Source: Paenibacillus sp. JCM 18996 (GTDB lineage: Bacteria; Bacillota; Bacilli; Paenibacillales; NBRC-103111). From it: a stretch of 55,698 nt of DNA. The notes beneath the pieces were generated by a model that saw nothing but the letters and a program-made list of their open reading frames with translations, did not search any database and was not told the origin of the DNA. Position numbers and translations under genes: made by a program. Positions 45,900 through 55,381 of the stretch are shown here, one piece after another. Within the stretch, counting starts at the first letter, position 1. Every line of letters begins with the position of its first letter. The stretch lies in NCBI GenBank assembly GCA_001313085.1, contig BBFE01000024.1:1-55698 (forward strand), given 5' to 3'.

Positions 45900-46093
45900 T
45901 CTTTTCACCTCTTCCTTGGAATCAGGTTAGGCATAACTCCTACCCAATAAGTATGCGCACGCCCGGATGAATAGAATTTGTACACCTTTCGCTGACGCGC
46001 GCATATTCTGAGGCAAAAGCGACCGCCAAAGAGGAATCTTTCGTATCGCCATAGAATACATTAGCAACCAAAGGATTGAATGGAGGGAATCCT

Positions 46094-46517
46094 ATGAGTT
46101 TTTTGCTGCGGAGCCAGTATGATAGGAACCAAAGGGACTCTTAAATATATAAGGACCCAGATTCACAATGTGCCGATTGTGTTTTGTCCGGTGTGCCATA
46201 ACGTGCGCGTCCATTATATGATCGAGAGCGAATATGAAATTTTGGCGGAATATGCGCATGGGGACGGGGCGGTTGAAGTCGATTTTCTCGACTATGTGGA
46301 CGGGAAGGACAACGAAGCGCTGTATGAGAACTGCGTGAACCACGAAGGCGAAGAGCCGATGGCGGTGGTCAAAAGCCAGACGGACATGGCGCTCGACCTG
46401 CTCAGTGTGGCCAAACAGCTGAATGACGAGGAATGGAAGGACCAGCTGATCAAGAGGCTCACGACGCTCAGTTCCAGGAGAAGAAAGCTGGAGAAGAAGA
46501 AAACGGCCAGGAAATAG
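46094..46517 (+). CDS. Conserved hypothetical protein with Cys pairs (zinc-ribbon-like)
   Basis: ATG at 46094 follows GGAGGG. Removing a T from the run at 46099-46104 joins MSFCCGASMIGTKGTLKYIR to the long frame. Two Cys pairs (CC near residue 4; CPVCHNVRVH near 33) could bind a metal. A central acidic region follows (GDGAVEVDFLDYVDGKDNEA) and the protein ends with a strongly basic tail (LSSRRRKLEKKKTARK). About 140 residues. The tail-coding DNA is part of a 40-bp tandem duplication. Related short proteins are found in Paenibacillus; function unknown. Confidence 0.6.
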
Positions 46518-46559
46518 GCGAAGAAAGCTGGAACAGCAGAAAATGGCCGGGAAATAAGC
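46480..46559. repeat. 40-bp tandem duplication at a gene end
   Basis: Two adjacent units of exactly 40 bases (46480-46519, 46520-46559) begin GAAGAAAGCTGGA and end GGAAATA-GC. The first contains the stop codon of the gene at 46094. A third, decayed start (AGACGCTGGACTGCAAAATG) runs into the terminator. Confidence 0.7.
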
Positions 46560-46565
46560 GCGACA

Positions 46566-46601
46566 GACGCTGGACTGCAAAATGCGGTTGGCGTTTTTTT
46601 T
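46566..46601 (+). terminator. Terminator of the 46094 gene
   Basis: ACGC and CTGC pair with GCGG and GCGT (with internal mismatches), followed by eight T. Confidence 0.65.
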
Positions 46602-46615
46602 GTTATATAGCAAAA

Positions 46616-46755
46616 TATGATTTCGGCCGCTATGGATAAAGAGTTGGTAAATTCGCTAAATTTAGGGATAGGTGTGGGTTTAGATATATTAATCCGCTGG
46701 GGGATACTGTTTTGCGCAAATCCTCCCGTTTCCCATCCAGAAGTCCAAGGTCATC
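46616..46755. repeat. Repeat R2, second copy of the DnaA-box repeat
   Basis: Similar to 40230-40375 over about 135 bases (for example ATTTCGGCCGCTATGGATAA, GTGTGGGTTTAGATAT, TTTCCCATCCAGAAG). The two exact DnaA boxes of the first copy are changed here (ATGGATAAA; AGGGATAGG). Confidence 0.65.
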
Positions 46756-46859
46756 TTCACGTTTGCACAATTTCCGCTGGTGGGCTGGACACATATGGTA
46801 TAATAGCTTTGTTCAAGGCGGTACATTGCCAAAAAAAAGAAGATTGCGGCGAAATGTTT

Positions 46860-46888
46860 ACCCCCGTAATTTCTACATATACTTCGAA
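46860..46888 (+). promoter_or_regulatory. Sigma-I type promoter of sigI-rsgI
   Basis: ACCCCC at 46860-46865 and CGAA at 46885-46888, 19 bases apart, about 20 bases before the sigI start. These are the -35 and -10 signatures reported for sigma-I promoters, so autoregulation is likely. Confidence 0.6.
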
Positions 46889-46911
46889 ACTATTTAGGTG
46901 AGGTGGCATGT

Positions 46912-47726
46912 TTGTTTCTGGTACTGTTTCAAAAATTTCTCGGCAAGCGCCAGTCGGACCACCCGAATAACAATGATATACAGAAATTAACACCCGAGGA
47001 GATGGTCGTAAGAATACAGCAGGGGAACCTCAAGCTGCGCAACCAGTTTATTACGGACTATCAACGTATGTGGCCAAAGTGACAAGCAGGTTCTGCAAAA
47101 GATATATCGATCCGGCGCGGGACGATGAGTTCAGCATTGCGCTGGCCGCGTTCAACGAAGCGGTCAACCAGTATTCGGCGACGGTAGGACGGTCTTTTCT
47201 GGGATTTGCCGAAACGGTGATACGGCGCAGGCTGATCGATTATTTGCGCAAGGAGCAGCGGTTTTCCCAGCAGGCTCCGTACAGCTCTTTTGATGTGGAG
47301 GACGAGGAGGAGCAGATTGTCAATCCCGTCGAGATCCATCAGGCGATCGAGCAGTATGAGAAGCAGAAGGGAGCAGAGGAGCGGCGCAGCGAAATCTCCG
47401 ACCTTAACGCCACCCTGCAGGAGTACGGCATCAGTTTCATGGACCTGGTGGAAAATTCGCCAAAGCATAGCGATTCCCGCAGGATTCTAAGCGAGATCGG
47501 CCGGGTGATTTCGGAAGACACCGAACTTAGCGGGATCCTCTACAACAGGAAGATGCTGCCTATTAAAGAGCTGCTGCAAAAAGTGCAGGTCTCTCGCAAA
47601 ACGCTGGAACGCAACCGCAAGTATCTCATTGCCGTGGCGCTCATCTACAGCGGCCCATATCCCTACCTTAAGGAATATTTGCACACGGGAGTTAATACTG
47701 AAGAAAGGAGTCTACCTCATGAGTAA
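46912..47726 (+). CDS. sigI: RNA polymerase sigma factor SigI
   Basis: Group of sigma-70 factors paired with a membrane anti-sigma RsgI, used in heat, wall and carbohydrate responses. I choose a TTG at 46912, eight bases after GAGG; an ATG at 46908 is in another frame. LFQKFLGKRQSDHPNNNDIQ and QQGNLKLRNQFITDYQR come first; one base is missing near 47070, after which YVAKVTSRFCKRYIDPARDD and RSFLGFAETVIRRRLIDYLR form the core-binding and -10 region. The C-terminal domain PIKELLQKVQVSRKTLERNR is the HTH of SigI. About 270 residues. Its stop overlaps rsgI by eight bases. Confidence 0.88.
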
Positions 47727-49229
47727 AGGCATCGTCATGGAAATGACGCGACGTCGGATTATTGTAATGACGCAGCAAGGAAGCTTTGAGCAGATTCCGC
47801 GCAAAGGCCAGAGCTGCGAAATAGGTGAAGAAATCTCATACAGCCCGGCGAAGCGTGCCTGGAAGCTGCCTGCCGTCATGACAACAGCCGCGGCAGCCGT
47901 TATTTTCTGTTTGTTCCTGGCCATCAGTTTGCCGGGGCAGCGGCAGCAAGCGGCGGATCCCGTAGTAGCGTACATTTCCATTGACATTAACCCCAGTGTG
48001 GAAATGGGGATTGACTCCCGCGAGAATGTGCTTGAATTAAACGGTCTCAATCAGGATGGGACCGATATCATACGCTCCATTCCGTATAAAGGCAAGACCC
48101 TTTCGGAGGTCGCTTCGCTCCTTCTGGACAAGGCGGAGCAGGGCGCTTTGGGCAGGGGCGAAGGGGACATTGTAATCGCTTCGACCGCTGTCGGTTCATC
48201 CGGCGCCGTGAACGACACACTTTTGGCCGCGAAGCTAAAAGATCAGGTTGCGCAGCATCTTCAAAAAAGCTCATCCGGACAAAGTTTCGAGCTACGTGGT
48301 GACTGCTTTTGCCGCGCCTGTGGAGCTGAGGGTAAAAGCCAGGGAAGACGGCTTGTCGACAGGGAAATACGCGCTCTGGCTGGACGCGAAGAGCCAGGGA
48401 ACCACGCTGCCGCTGCAGACATTCAGAGACACTTCGATCCGGCAAATCGCCAAAGAAAACAGCGACTTCGGACAGCTGATCCATAACGGTAGGCTCCCTG
48501 GCAAGGCGGATTTTAAAGAGCTTCTGGAGGAGGAAGTTTCCGGCAAGCTGGATCAAAAGATCAGGGATCAGAAGAACGGCAAAGCTCCGGCAAGCGGGAT
48601 TACAAACGGAAGTGACGTCAGAGACAACAGCAGCGGCGACAAAAAAAACAACGGCAAGACCGGCGGCAATTCCGCTGACAAACACAATATCGGCAGCGCC
48701 CCGGCGAGCAATATAAACGGCGGTAATGTCGGCCAGCAGAGCTCCTCCAAATCCAATAGCAGCAATAAGGATCGCAACTACGAACGCAGCAGCGATAACA
48801 ATTCCGGCAATGGCGCTAAACAAAATAATGACAGGAACGGCAGCGACTATCGAAATTACATTCCCCCGGCAATCGTACCCGCACCCATCACACCCGCACC
48901 CGTAGTGCCCGTACAACCGGCTGTGACCGAGTCCCCTGGCACAAACAAGGGCAAGCGTGACGAACCAAATGATAACAACAATAACGACCCCAGGCGCGGA
49001 GAGGCAAAAAAAGCAGTACGACCAGAAAAAAAAGACGATATGAAGAAGAAGGAAGAGAGCAGTAAGCAGGAAGACCGCAATAAACGGGAAGATATCAAAA
49101 AATGAGAATGAACGCCAAAATGAAGACAGCAAGAGAAAGCAGCAGGAGAACTCTCCACGCACCCAACCCGGCTCCTCGAACGAGGGGCAGCATTCCACTG
49201 ATCATCGCAATGAGAGATCGGGGGACTAG
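47719..49229 (+). CDS. rsgI: Anti-sigma-I factor RsgI-like, long disordered exterior
   Basis: Residues 1-50 are the RsgI N-terminal anti-sigma domain (SKGIVMEMTRRRIIVMTQQG). A single membrane helix (about 52-74, LPAVMTTAAAAVIFCLFLAI) follows. The exterior begins with YISIDINPSVEMGIDSRENV: the NPS site is the place where RsgI proteins cleave themselves. After a break near 48262 comes a second half of that domain, then about 180 residues rich in Asn, Ser, Lys, Asp and Gly. Removing one A from the run at 49097-49102 extends the frame past an early stop to TAG at 49227, with the same low-complexity composition. No carbohydrate-binding domain is present. Confidence 0.85.
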
Positions 49230-49253
49230 CTTCCTTATACTTTTGTCGCAATG

Positions 49254-49296
49254 CTTGTATGCACAGAGAAATCTCTGTTCGTACAGGCTTTTTTTT
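49254..49296 (+). terminator. Terminator of sigI-rsgI
   Basis: CTTGTATGCACAGAGA pairs with TCTCTGTTCGTACAGG (G-U allowed, one mismatch) around AA, then eight T. Confidence 0.85.
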
Positions 49297-49488
49297 ACTA
49301 TCATCCCGGTCAGAGGAGGCATAAATAATTATCTCGAAGTAAAGTCCATATTATGGTAAAATTAACAGACGGTGTATAAATTCGTGTGACCGGACTTTTT
49401 TTGGACGATTTCACTTCGACCTAGCCGGCAAATTGCAAAGTATCCCCAACCTGCAGGTAGAAGCAGAGGTTCAGGAGGAGATTATTTT

Positions 49489-50617
49489 TTGTCGAAAACG
49501 AAAAGGGACTTATATCAAGAGCATTCGGAAAGCTGTCATCAATCGTTATTGAACGTCAAAAAATAAATACGAAAACATTCTCCAGTATATGGACTGCGGA
49601 ATCGCTTTGATCAATGAGGAGGGATTTATTACTTTTGCAAATATGAGATTGGCGCAGCAGCTCCGAGTGCCCAGAACGGAAATCGTGGGGAGGTCTATAA
49701 AGAAGCTGATCAGATTGCGGGTGCTGCCGAAAATGCTGCGGAAACAAATCCACCGAATGTATAGAGAGATGTATTTGTACCGCTCGCCTTACAAAGAGAT
49801 CATGGATGACAAGGGACGGCACTTTTTTGTCACGGCTACTTACGGTGAGGAGCTTGACGGCGAAATTTTGATCAGTGTCAAGGACGTCACGGAGTTTAAA
49901 CAGATCGAGCAATCCGTTTACCACAACGACAAGCTGGCCATGCTCGGGAAGATCGCCGCTTCCATCGCCCATGAGATCCGCAATCCCCTCACTTCCATCC
50001 GCGGCTTTATTCAGCTCCTGGAGCCGGACCTTAAACATTTGGGCAAGGAAGATTACGCCAAAATCATCATCAGCGAGATCGACCGGGCGAACGACATCAT
50101 ATATGAGTTTCTCAATTCTTCCAAACCAACGGCGCCTTCAAGGAAGAAGATCCAGGTGGCCGAGCTCATTCAGGAAGCGGCCCTTTTATGCGAGAGCGAG
50201 GCCCTGCTGAAAGGATGCGAGATTGTAGTCGAGCCCATCGATCCCTCCATTACTTTCCACGTGGATGTCAAACAGATCAAGCAGGTGATACTCAATTTGC
50301 TGAAGAATGCGCTTGAAGCGATAACCACCCACACTTTATACCGCAAGGGAATGATCTGGGCTCGTGTCAAGAGGGTCGATGCCTGTGTCGTGATCAGTAT
50401 ACAAGACAACGGGAGCGGGATGGACAAGAAGACGCTCAGCAAGCTGTTCGATCCCTTTTTTTCACTACGAAGAAGGAAGGGACGGGGCTTGGCTTGTCCG
50501 TGTGCTACCGCATCATTAAAAAATCACAGCGGCACGATTAAGGTCGAAAGCGAACTCGATAAGGGCACGGAATTCCACGTTTATCTGCCGGTCGGCGGCA
50601 CTGATTTTTTTTGCTAG
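49489..50617 (+). CDS. PAS-domain sensor histidine kinase
   Basis: TTG start at 49489 after AGGAGGAG. A break near 49560 (A run) joins the N-terminus to a PAS domain (YMDCGIALINEEGFITFANM, GDILISVKDVTEF-like end). HisKA: SIAHEIRNPLTSIRGFIQLL with the phospho-His. HATPase: QVILNLLKNALEAI (N box), IQDNGSGMD (G1), FDPFF (F box). The G2 box GTGLGL is restored only after correcting the T run at 50454-50461 and a nearby base. About 375 residues, no membrane helices. Such kinases feed sporulation phosphorelays in Bacillales; no response regulator is adjacent, so the partner is unknown. Confidence 0.85.
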
Positions 50618-50639
50618 AATCATGCTTTGAAATTTAACT

Positions 50640-50683
50640 TCAAGCCGCTGTCGAAGGATATGGCAGACCCGGCTTTTTTTGGT
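50640..50683 (+). terminator. Possible terminator of the kinase gene
   Basis: AAGCCG and CTGTC pair with GGCAG and CGGCTT with a small bulge, followed by seven T. Confidence 0.55.
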
Positions 50684-50724
50684 TTACAATGGGAAAGAAC
50701 ATGGTGGATGGAAGGAGAGCGGAC

Positions 50725-51741
50725 ATGAGATACACGACATTCGGCAAAACGGGATTTTCTGCGTCATCGCTCGGTTTCGGGGCCATGAATCTGCCAGGCG
50801 TCCCGTTCGAGCAGGCCAAAGCGGCGCTCAATTACGCGCTGGACCAAGGAATCAACTACATCGATACGGCTGCGGGCTACCGCAACAGCGAGGAGATCAT
50901 CGGCGACAGCATTTCCTACCGGAGGGGAGAGTACTTTCTGGCCACCAAGACTAACAAAAGGGATTACACTGCCGCCAAAGAAGAGATCGAGCGCAGCCTG
51001 ACCCGGATGAAGACCGATTACGTGGATTTATTGCAAATCCATTATGTCAATACAGTAGAGGAATATAATTCCGCGATGGAGGAAAATGGCGCTTATCAGG
51101 CTGCCCTGGAAGCAAAGCGCGAAGGAAAAGTCCGCTTCATCGGCATCACCGGGCACCGGCCGGATCTGTTGGCCGAATGGGTCAGCAAAGGGCAGTTCGA
51201 CCAAGTGCTGTTCCATTTGAATTTGGCCCAGCCGTTCGCGCTGAAAGAATTGATACCGATGGCAAGCTCGCTGGGAATGGCTAAAACCGCAATGAAACCG
51301 CTTTCCGGCGGATTTATTCCATCCATTGAGAAAGCGATCCGGTACCCTTACAGCCAAGACGTGCATGTGCTGATTTCGGGCATGGTCAGCGTGGAAGAAG
51401 TCAAGATGAACCTGGCTGCAATGGCGACTGAAGTGGAAGAGGAGGAGCGAGCCGAGCTGGAGCAGTTGGCTGCGGAATTGGGCAAGCACAACTGCAGACG
51501 CTGCAATTACTGCTCCTGTCCGCTTGGCGTTAAGATACCGGATATTATGATTTCCAGCGAGTTCCGCAGGACCTTCGGCCTGCTTCCCAAAGGCCAGGGA
51601 TTTTATAAAGACCAAAAGGATAAAATAGTATCCTGCGCGGATTACGAGCCATGCAAGGAAACGCCTCTCTGCGAGCAGAAGTGCCCTTACCACCTGCCTA
51701 TGCGGCAGGTGATTATGAATACAGCAGCGGAATTGGCGTAA
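50725..51741 (+). CDS. Aldo/keto reductase with C-terminal Fe-S cysteines
   Basis: ATG at 50725 is chosen for its GGAGAG site; 12 codons upstream are in frame but lack a good site. AKR tetrad: Asp in NYIDTAAGY, Tyr in the same motif, Lys in FLATKTNKRD and His in LLQIHYVNTVEEY. The C-terminus has NCRRCNYCSCPLGVKIPD and CKETPLCEQKCPYHLPM, a ferredoxin-like cysteine set typical of 4Fe-4S AKRs. One clean frame of 338 residues. Substrate unknown. pepA follows after 26 bases, so they may be co-transcribed. Confidence 0.9.
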   Translation: MRYTTFGKTGFSASSLGFGAMNLPGVPFEQAKAALNYALDQGINYIDTAAGYRNSEEIIGDSISYRRGEYFLATKTNKRDYTAAKEEIERSLTRMKTDYVDLLQIHYVNTVEEYNSAMEENGAYQAALEAKREGKVRFIGITGHRPDLLAEWVSKGQFDQVLFHLNLAQPFALKELIPMASSLGMAKTAMKPLSGGFIPSIEKAIRYPYSQDVHVLISGMVSVEEVKMNLAAMATEVEEEERAELEQLAAELGKHNCRRCNYCSCPLGVKIPDIMISSEFRRTFGLLPKGQGFYKDQKDKIVSCADYEPCKETPLCEQKCPYHLPMRQVIMNTAAELA

Positions 51742-51767
51742 TGAACGATTAAGGAGATTAGCTTTTT

Positions 51768-53291
51768 ATGAATGCTTATAATATTTCATTCTCTGCCGCG
51801 CCCTTGAACGAAATCCGGGAGCTGCTGCAGCCGCCGGCCAAGGCGGATGCTTTGGTACTGCCCCTGTGTTCGACCGAAACGGGCAGAGCAAGCTGGATTC
51901 ATCCCGCGTTGGATGCGGAAATCAGCCGGCTTGTAAGCCAGGGTTTATACACAGGCTGCCAGGCCAAGTGGAGCTGCTGCCTGCATTGGGCATGTTGCCG
52001 TATTCCTATTTGATTCTCGCAGGAGTGGGGGAAGGGAACGCTCGAATTATAGAGATGCCGGCGTGTATATCGCGAGAGCGATGTGGACCAGGAAGATCGG
52101 CAGCGCTGTCGTGTTGATTGACTCTGATCCTGCGCGTCCGCTCCAGTCGGACGACCAGGCGGCCCTGCTGTCGGAAGGGCTGCTATTGGGCCAGTACCGG
52201 ATTCGCAGCTACCGCAAGGATCAAGTTCAATCGCATGCCATAAGCGATATTACTTACGCATACATAACGGCTCCGGCCGCGCAGGCGCATTCTCAGTGGA
52301 TTCTGAGAGGAATTGAAAGAGCCGAGTGCTTCGCCGACGGAACCAACTACGCCCGGGATCTTACGAACGCTCCCGGCAATTTGCTCGTACCCGAGAATTT
52401 GGCGCAGGAGGCGGCCAAGTTAGCTGAGCGTCACGGGTTCGGAGTCGAGATCCTGGATGAGCGGGCCATCGATGCCGAAGGCATGGGCGGCCTGTACCAC
52501 GTAGGAAAAGGCAGCGTCAATCCGCCGCGTATGATTACGCTGAAATACCAGGGCAAGCCTGAGTGGGAGGATGTTTGGGGCTTGGTCGGCAAAGGCATTA
52601 CGTTCGACACAGGCGGGATTTCCATGAAGCAGCCGGAAGGCATGGAAGAGATGATCAGCGATATGGGAGGCGCCGCGACGCTGCTCGGTTTTATGGAGAT
52701 CGTCGGGAGGTTGAAGCCTCGGCAGAATATTCTGGTTGTAATCCCGTCCGCGGAGAATATGCCGTCGGGAGGCGCATTGAAGCCCGGGGACGTAATCCCG
52801 ACGTTAAGCGGCAGGACCGTCGAAGTGTTGAACACGGATGCAGAAGCCGCATCGTGCTGGCCGATGGAGTAACCTACGCCAAGCGGCTGGGTGCAAGCCG
52901 GATTATTGACGTCGCCACTTTGACCGGCGCGGTGCTGGTGTCATTCGCGGACGTGGCGACCGGTGCGGTCACCAACGACGAGGCGTTTCTCGCCGAGCTG
53001 CTCGCTGCGGCCAAAGACGCCGGCGAGAAGGTATGGCCGTTTCCGAATTATCCGGAATACCGGGAGATGCTGCGGAGCGACGTGGCGGATATCAAGAACG
53101 CCACTGCGAAGCGCTGGGCCGGCAGCATAACGGCGGGCTTGTTCATCGGCGAATTCGCCGAAGACACTCCGTGGATTCACCTGGATACGGGAGGCACGGC
53201 ATGGCTGTGGGGAGAGCGGGGCGTCGACCCGAAGGGCGGAACCGGCGTGATCGTCCGGACTTTAGCCCGACTCATCTGCGGCGAACAATAG
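51768..53291 (+). CDS. pepA: Leucyl aminopeptidase, M17 family
   Basis: Two-metal cytosolic aminopeptidase. ATG at 51768 after AAGGAG. The N-terminal macrodomain-like part has frame breaks near 51965 and 52055. The catalytic part has DLTNAPGNLLVPENLAQEAA, GLVGKGITFDTGGISMKQPE, DMGGAA, VIPSAENMPSGGALKPGDVI, then NTDAEGRIVLADGVTYA after correcting one base near 52846, IIDVATLTGA and GSITAGLFIGEF. The metal ligands (Lys, Asp, Asp, Glu) are all present. About 505 residues. It lies close behind the aldo/keto reductase. Confidence 0.9.
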
Positions 53292-53295
53292 ACCT

Positions 53296-53400
53296 GTCGT
53301 CGCACCGGCACGGGAGAACGGCACCGTCACCGGCAGAACCGGCACGGCACGGGAGAACGGCACCGGCACCGGCAGAACCGGCAGGGCACCGGTAGAACTG
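53296..53400. repeat. GC-rich simple repeat after pepA
   Basis: Five or so imperfect copies of GGCACCGGCAGAACC and GGCACGGGAGAAC follow the pepA stop. The unit resembles the GCCGGCAGAACCG block of the interspersed GC-rich repeat and may have grown from it. Confidence 0.6.
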
Positions 53401-54443
53401 CGGGTTGGGAAAAAAAATTAAAGGGAAATCCTCCATCTAAATTGACTTCGTTATCGTAGGAGATGCATATAACTGGAAAACCTCCATCAAAATTAACGGT
53501 TATTCTAATAATTCTCCGGAATGGATGGAATTAACTGCACATTTTCCACTTATATGGCTACCAAGCAATCAAACTGAGCAATAACAGTATGTTTTCCCGT
53601 TAATCAAAGTAATCCAGTGTGCCTCGGGCCAGCACATACCGGACAACCCTTTCGCCGTTGCCGCGCACGGAAGGCAGGAGCCAGCCCTTTTCACATAACT
53701 TCTTCAGCATCAGGACCGCCGTCCTATGATCAATCTCAAAATGACGCTCTACATCCTTCGGCCGGATGGGCCCACCGAGTTGAATCGCAAGACGTATGAT
53801 TTCTTTCTCGGCAAGCAGTGCCCGCGAGACTGGCATCTGGCCGGGTTGATACCGGCTCAGCACTGTGCGCAGCAATGTCATGCACAGATCGGGCCGCTGT
53901 TCGACGTCGTCGTAAGCGAAGGAAATAACGTTATATCCCATGGCGTGAAGGAACGTTTCGCGGTTCAACTCGTTACAGTATTTTTTGCCGGTCCATGTCC
54001 CGTACATGCGTGGCGAAGCCTTTGATTTCAAATAAAAGCTTCACGAATCCCGGCAGCCAAGCAAAATCGGCAAAATAAGATCTGCCCCGCCAATCGAGCA
54101 CTTCGTACTCCGGATGAAGATCTTCGAAACTTCCCCGCAGCGGCCACCAGACATTGCTTAAAAAACAGCGATTCACCATGCCGATGCCCCCTCTCCAGCC
54201 GGCCCCGGCGCTCCCCCGTCCTGCTTTCGAGCTGATGCCGGATAAATGTGCCGTACGCTTCTTCAAAAGTCAACTCTCTCATCCCCCCAGAAAAACAGAA
54301 AACGTCCCGCTTCCACTCGTCAGAATGGAATGGGACGTTCTTCGTCACTTGTCTCTGATTATAAGTTAAATGTATGAACAAGACAAGTCTCTGTCCTGAT
54401 AAACAGGTTCTGTCTTAATTCATCCGAAGGGTGATTTTGTTAG
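53401..54443. mobile_element. Nuclease element, near-complete copy B
   Basis: It starts with GGGTTGGGAAAAAAAATTAA, carries short AACTGGAAAA-CTCCAT-type motifs in both orientations (53470-53600), the nuclease gene on the minus strand, a hairpin (CGTCCC...GGGACG at 54308-54342) and a 100-base right flank ending near GGGACT. Copies at 40424 and 36333 share its left and right parts. No transposase and no clear terminal inverted repeat or target duplication is visible. Confidence 0.65.
53600..54282 (-). CDS. Vsr/DUF559-like nuclease fused to a winged helix
   Basis: From an ATG at 54280-54282 (or an in-frame ATG at 54381, a segment conserved in copy A): RELTFEEAYGTFIRHQLESR, then, after a break near 54165, WWPLRGSFEDLHPEYEVLDW and the PD-(D/E)XK core SYFADFAWLPGFVKLLFEIK (Asp ... 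Glu-x-Lys). After one extra A near 53982 the typical tail follows: DRQKYCNELNRETFLHAMGY, NVISFAYDDVEQRPDLC. The last 75 residues are a winged helix (IRPKDVERHFEIDHRTAVLM, then LLPSVRGNGERVVRYVLARG). About 225 residues. A stretch like this is found in repeated families; I infer a DNA-cutting role without proof. Confidence 0.65.
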
Positions 54444-54659
54444 GGACTCTCCAAGACAAGCGGAGATGAGGCGTATCAGGTTTGGCTTATGCATGACGGC
54501 AAGCGTTACAATTGTGGTACCCTGCTGGTCGATAGCCAAGGCACCGGAGTACTGACCTACCCGATCAAGAAAGGAGCTGCATTTGAAGCGATCGGAGTAA
54601 CTCTTGAGCCTGACGCTAAGGGTACGCGTCCCCGCGGTAAGAAGGTGCTCGGATCGTAG
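54444..54659 (+). pseudogene. Anti-sigma factor RskA-type C-terminal remnant
   Basis: The frame from 54444 reads TSGDEAYQVWLMHDGKRYNC, GTLLVDSQGTGVLTYPIKKG and AFEAIGVTLEPDAKGTRPRG, ending KKVLGS. This is the last 70 residues of the extracytoplasmic domain of RskA/anti-sigma-K factors (expected just after a membrane helix). The zinc-finger-like N-terminus and membrane helix are missing; the coding sequence starts at the right end of the nuclease element. No partner ECF sigma gene is nearby. Confidence 0.75.
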
Positions 54660-54678
54660 TTCAATGGAGTGGATATAC

Positions 54679-54713
54679 AAAAGGAATGCAAGCGATTAAG
54701 CCTGCATTCCTTT
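54679..54713. terminator. Bidirectional terminator
   Basis: AAAGGAATGCA pairs with TGCATTCCTTT around an 11-base loop. It overlaps the end of the membrane-protein gene and follows the rskA remnant. Confidence 0.75.
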
Positions 54714-55256
54714 GTTTTGCGAAGGGATAAAAGGGGCGCTCGGACCGATAAATTGCTGCAAATCGACCATACGGATGGTAAACCGGCTCACTTTGTCGAC
54801 TGGATAGCTTTGACCTGCGGTTCTGGCCTTAACTTGGTCGAGTAGAATACCGAAGAAATTTCTGCGGCGGGGATGAGGAACCAGATCATGCTGAAGGACG
54901 GGTATAGAAATTGTTTTGTCTTCAGAGACCAATTTATCGAAAGCAGGAATGTCCTCAACGGAAACATATAGAAGCTTTTTTTGTTCCACTTTATGGCTCC
55001 CGGCTCAAAAGTAATGACCAGAAGGTCGGAATCCGAGGGAACCGTTCCTCCGAGCCGAATAATTTTTTGCTTTTCCTTTGGGCCGGTTTGGCTTAAGATA
55101 TTGATGTGCCTGAAGGTCGGGCAGGAAAGGGACGATCAATAATGGAATGACGCTTGCCAGGTACAGCAGGGTGCTGGATTGATAGACGATGGCGAGTGCA
55201 AGTACAACAATGAAAACGAGTGACCCAAGTGACAGCAGCATACGGCGTTTGGACAT
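54696..55256 (-). CDS. Two-helix membrane protein with cytoplasmic C-terminal domain, unknown
   Basis: ATG at 55254-55256 after GGGGGAA. Residues 1-50 hold two membrane helices (LLSLGSLVFIVVLALAIVYQ and LLYLASVIPLLIVPFLPDL). After a break in the A run near 55064 the frame reads IIRLGGTVPSDSDLLVITFE, and, with one more indel near 54994, KVEQKKLLYVSVEDIPAFDK and a 95-residue domain ending QQFIGPSAPFIPSQNKGMQA. I judge this to be one gene of about 185 residues; a GTG at 54989 could also start a second gene. No family recognised. Confidence 0.5.
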
Positions 55257-55381
55257 GTGATTCAGTTCCCCCAAATGATGGTTCTATTGGTCAGTTTAAG
55301 CACAGATGAATCTATTTTAACATAAGCGCTGCCAGGTTAGAAGAAATTTTCAATAAATCAACAATGAGAGGCTAAATACGA

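Noticed and set aside
48068..49198. 376-residue open frame on the minus strand over rsgI
   Set aside because: It is antisense to a well-supported rsgI; its hydrophobic product is what codon bias of the Asn/Ser/Lys-rich strand produces in reverse. No start site.
53296..53400. Coding extension of pepA
   Set aside because: The pepA stop is at the normal place for the family, and the GC-rich stretch is a simple repeat in all frames.
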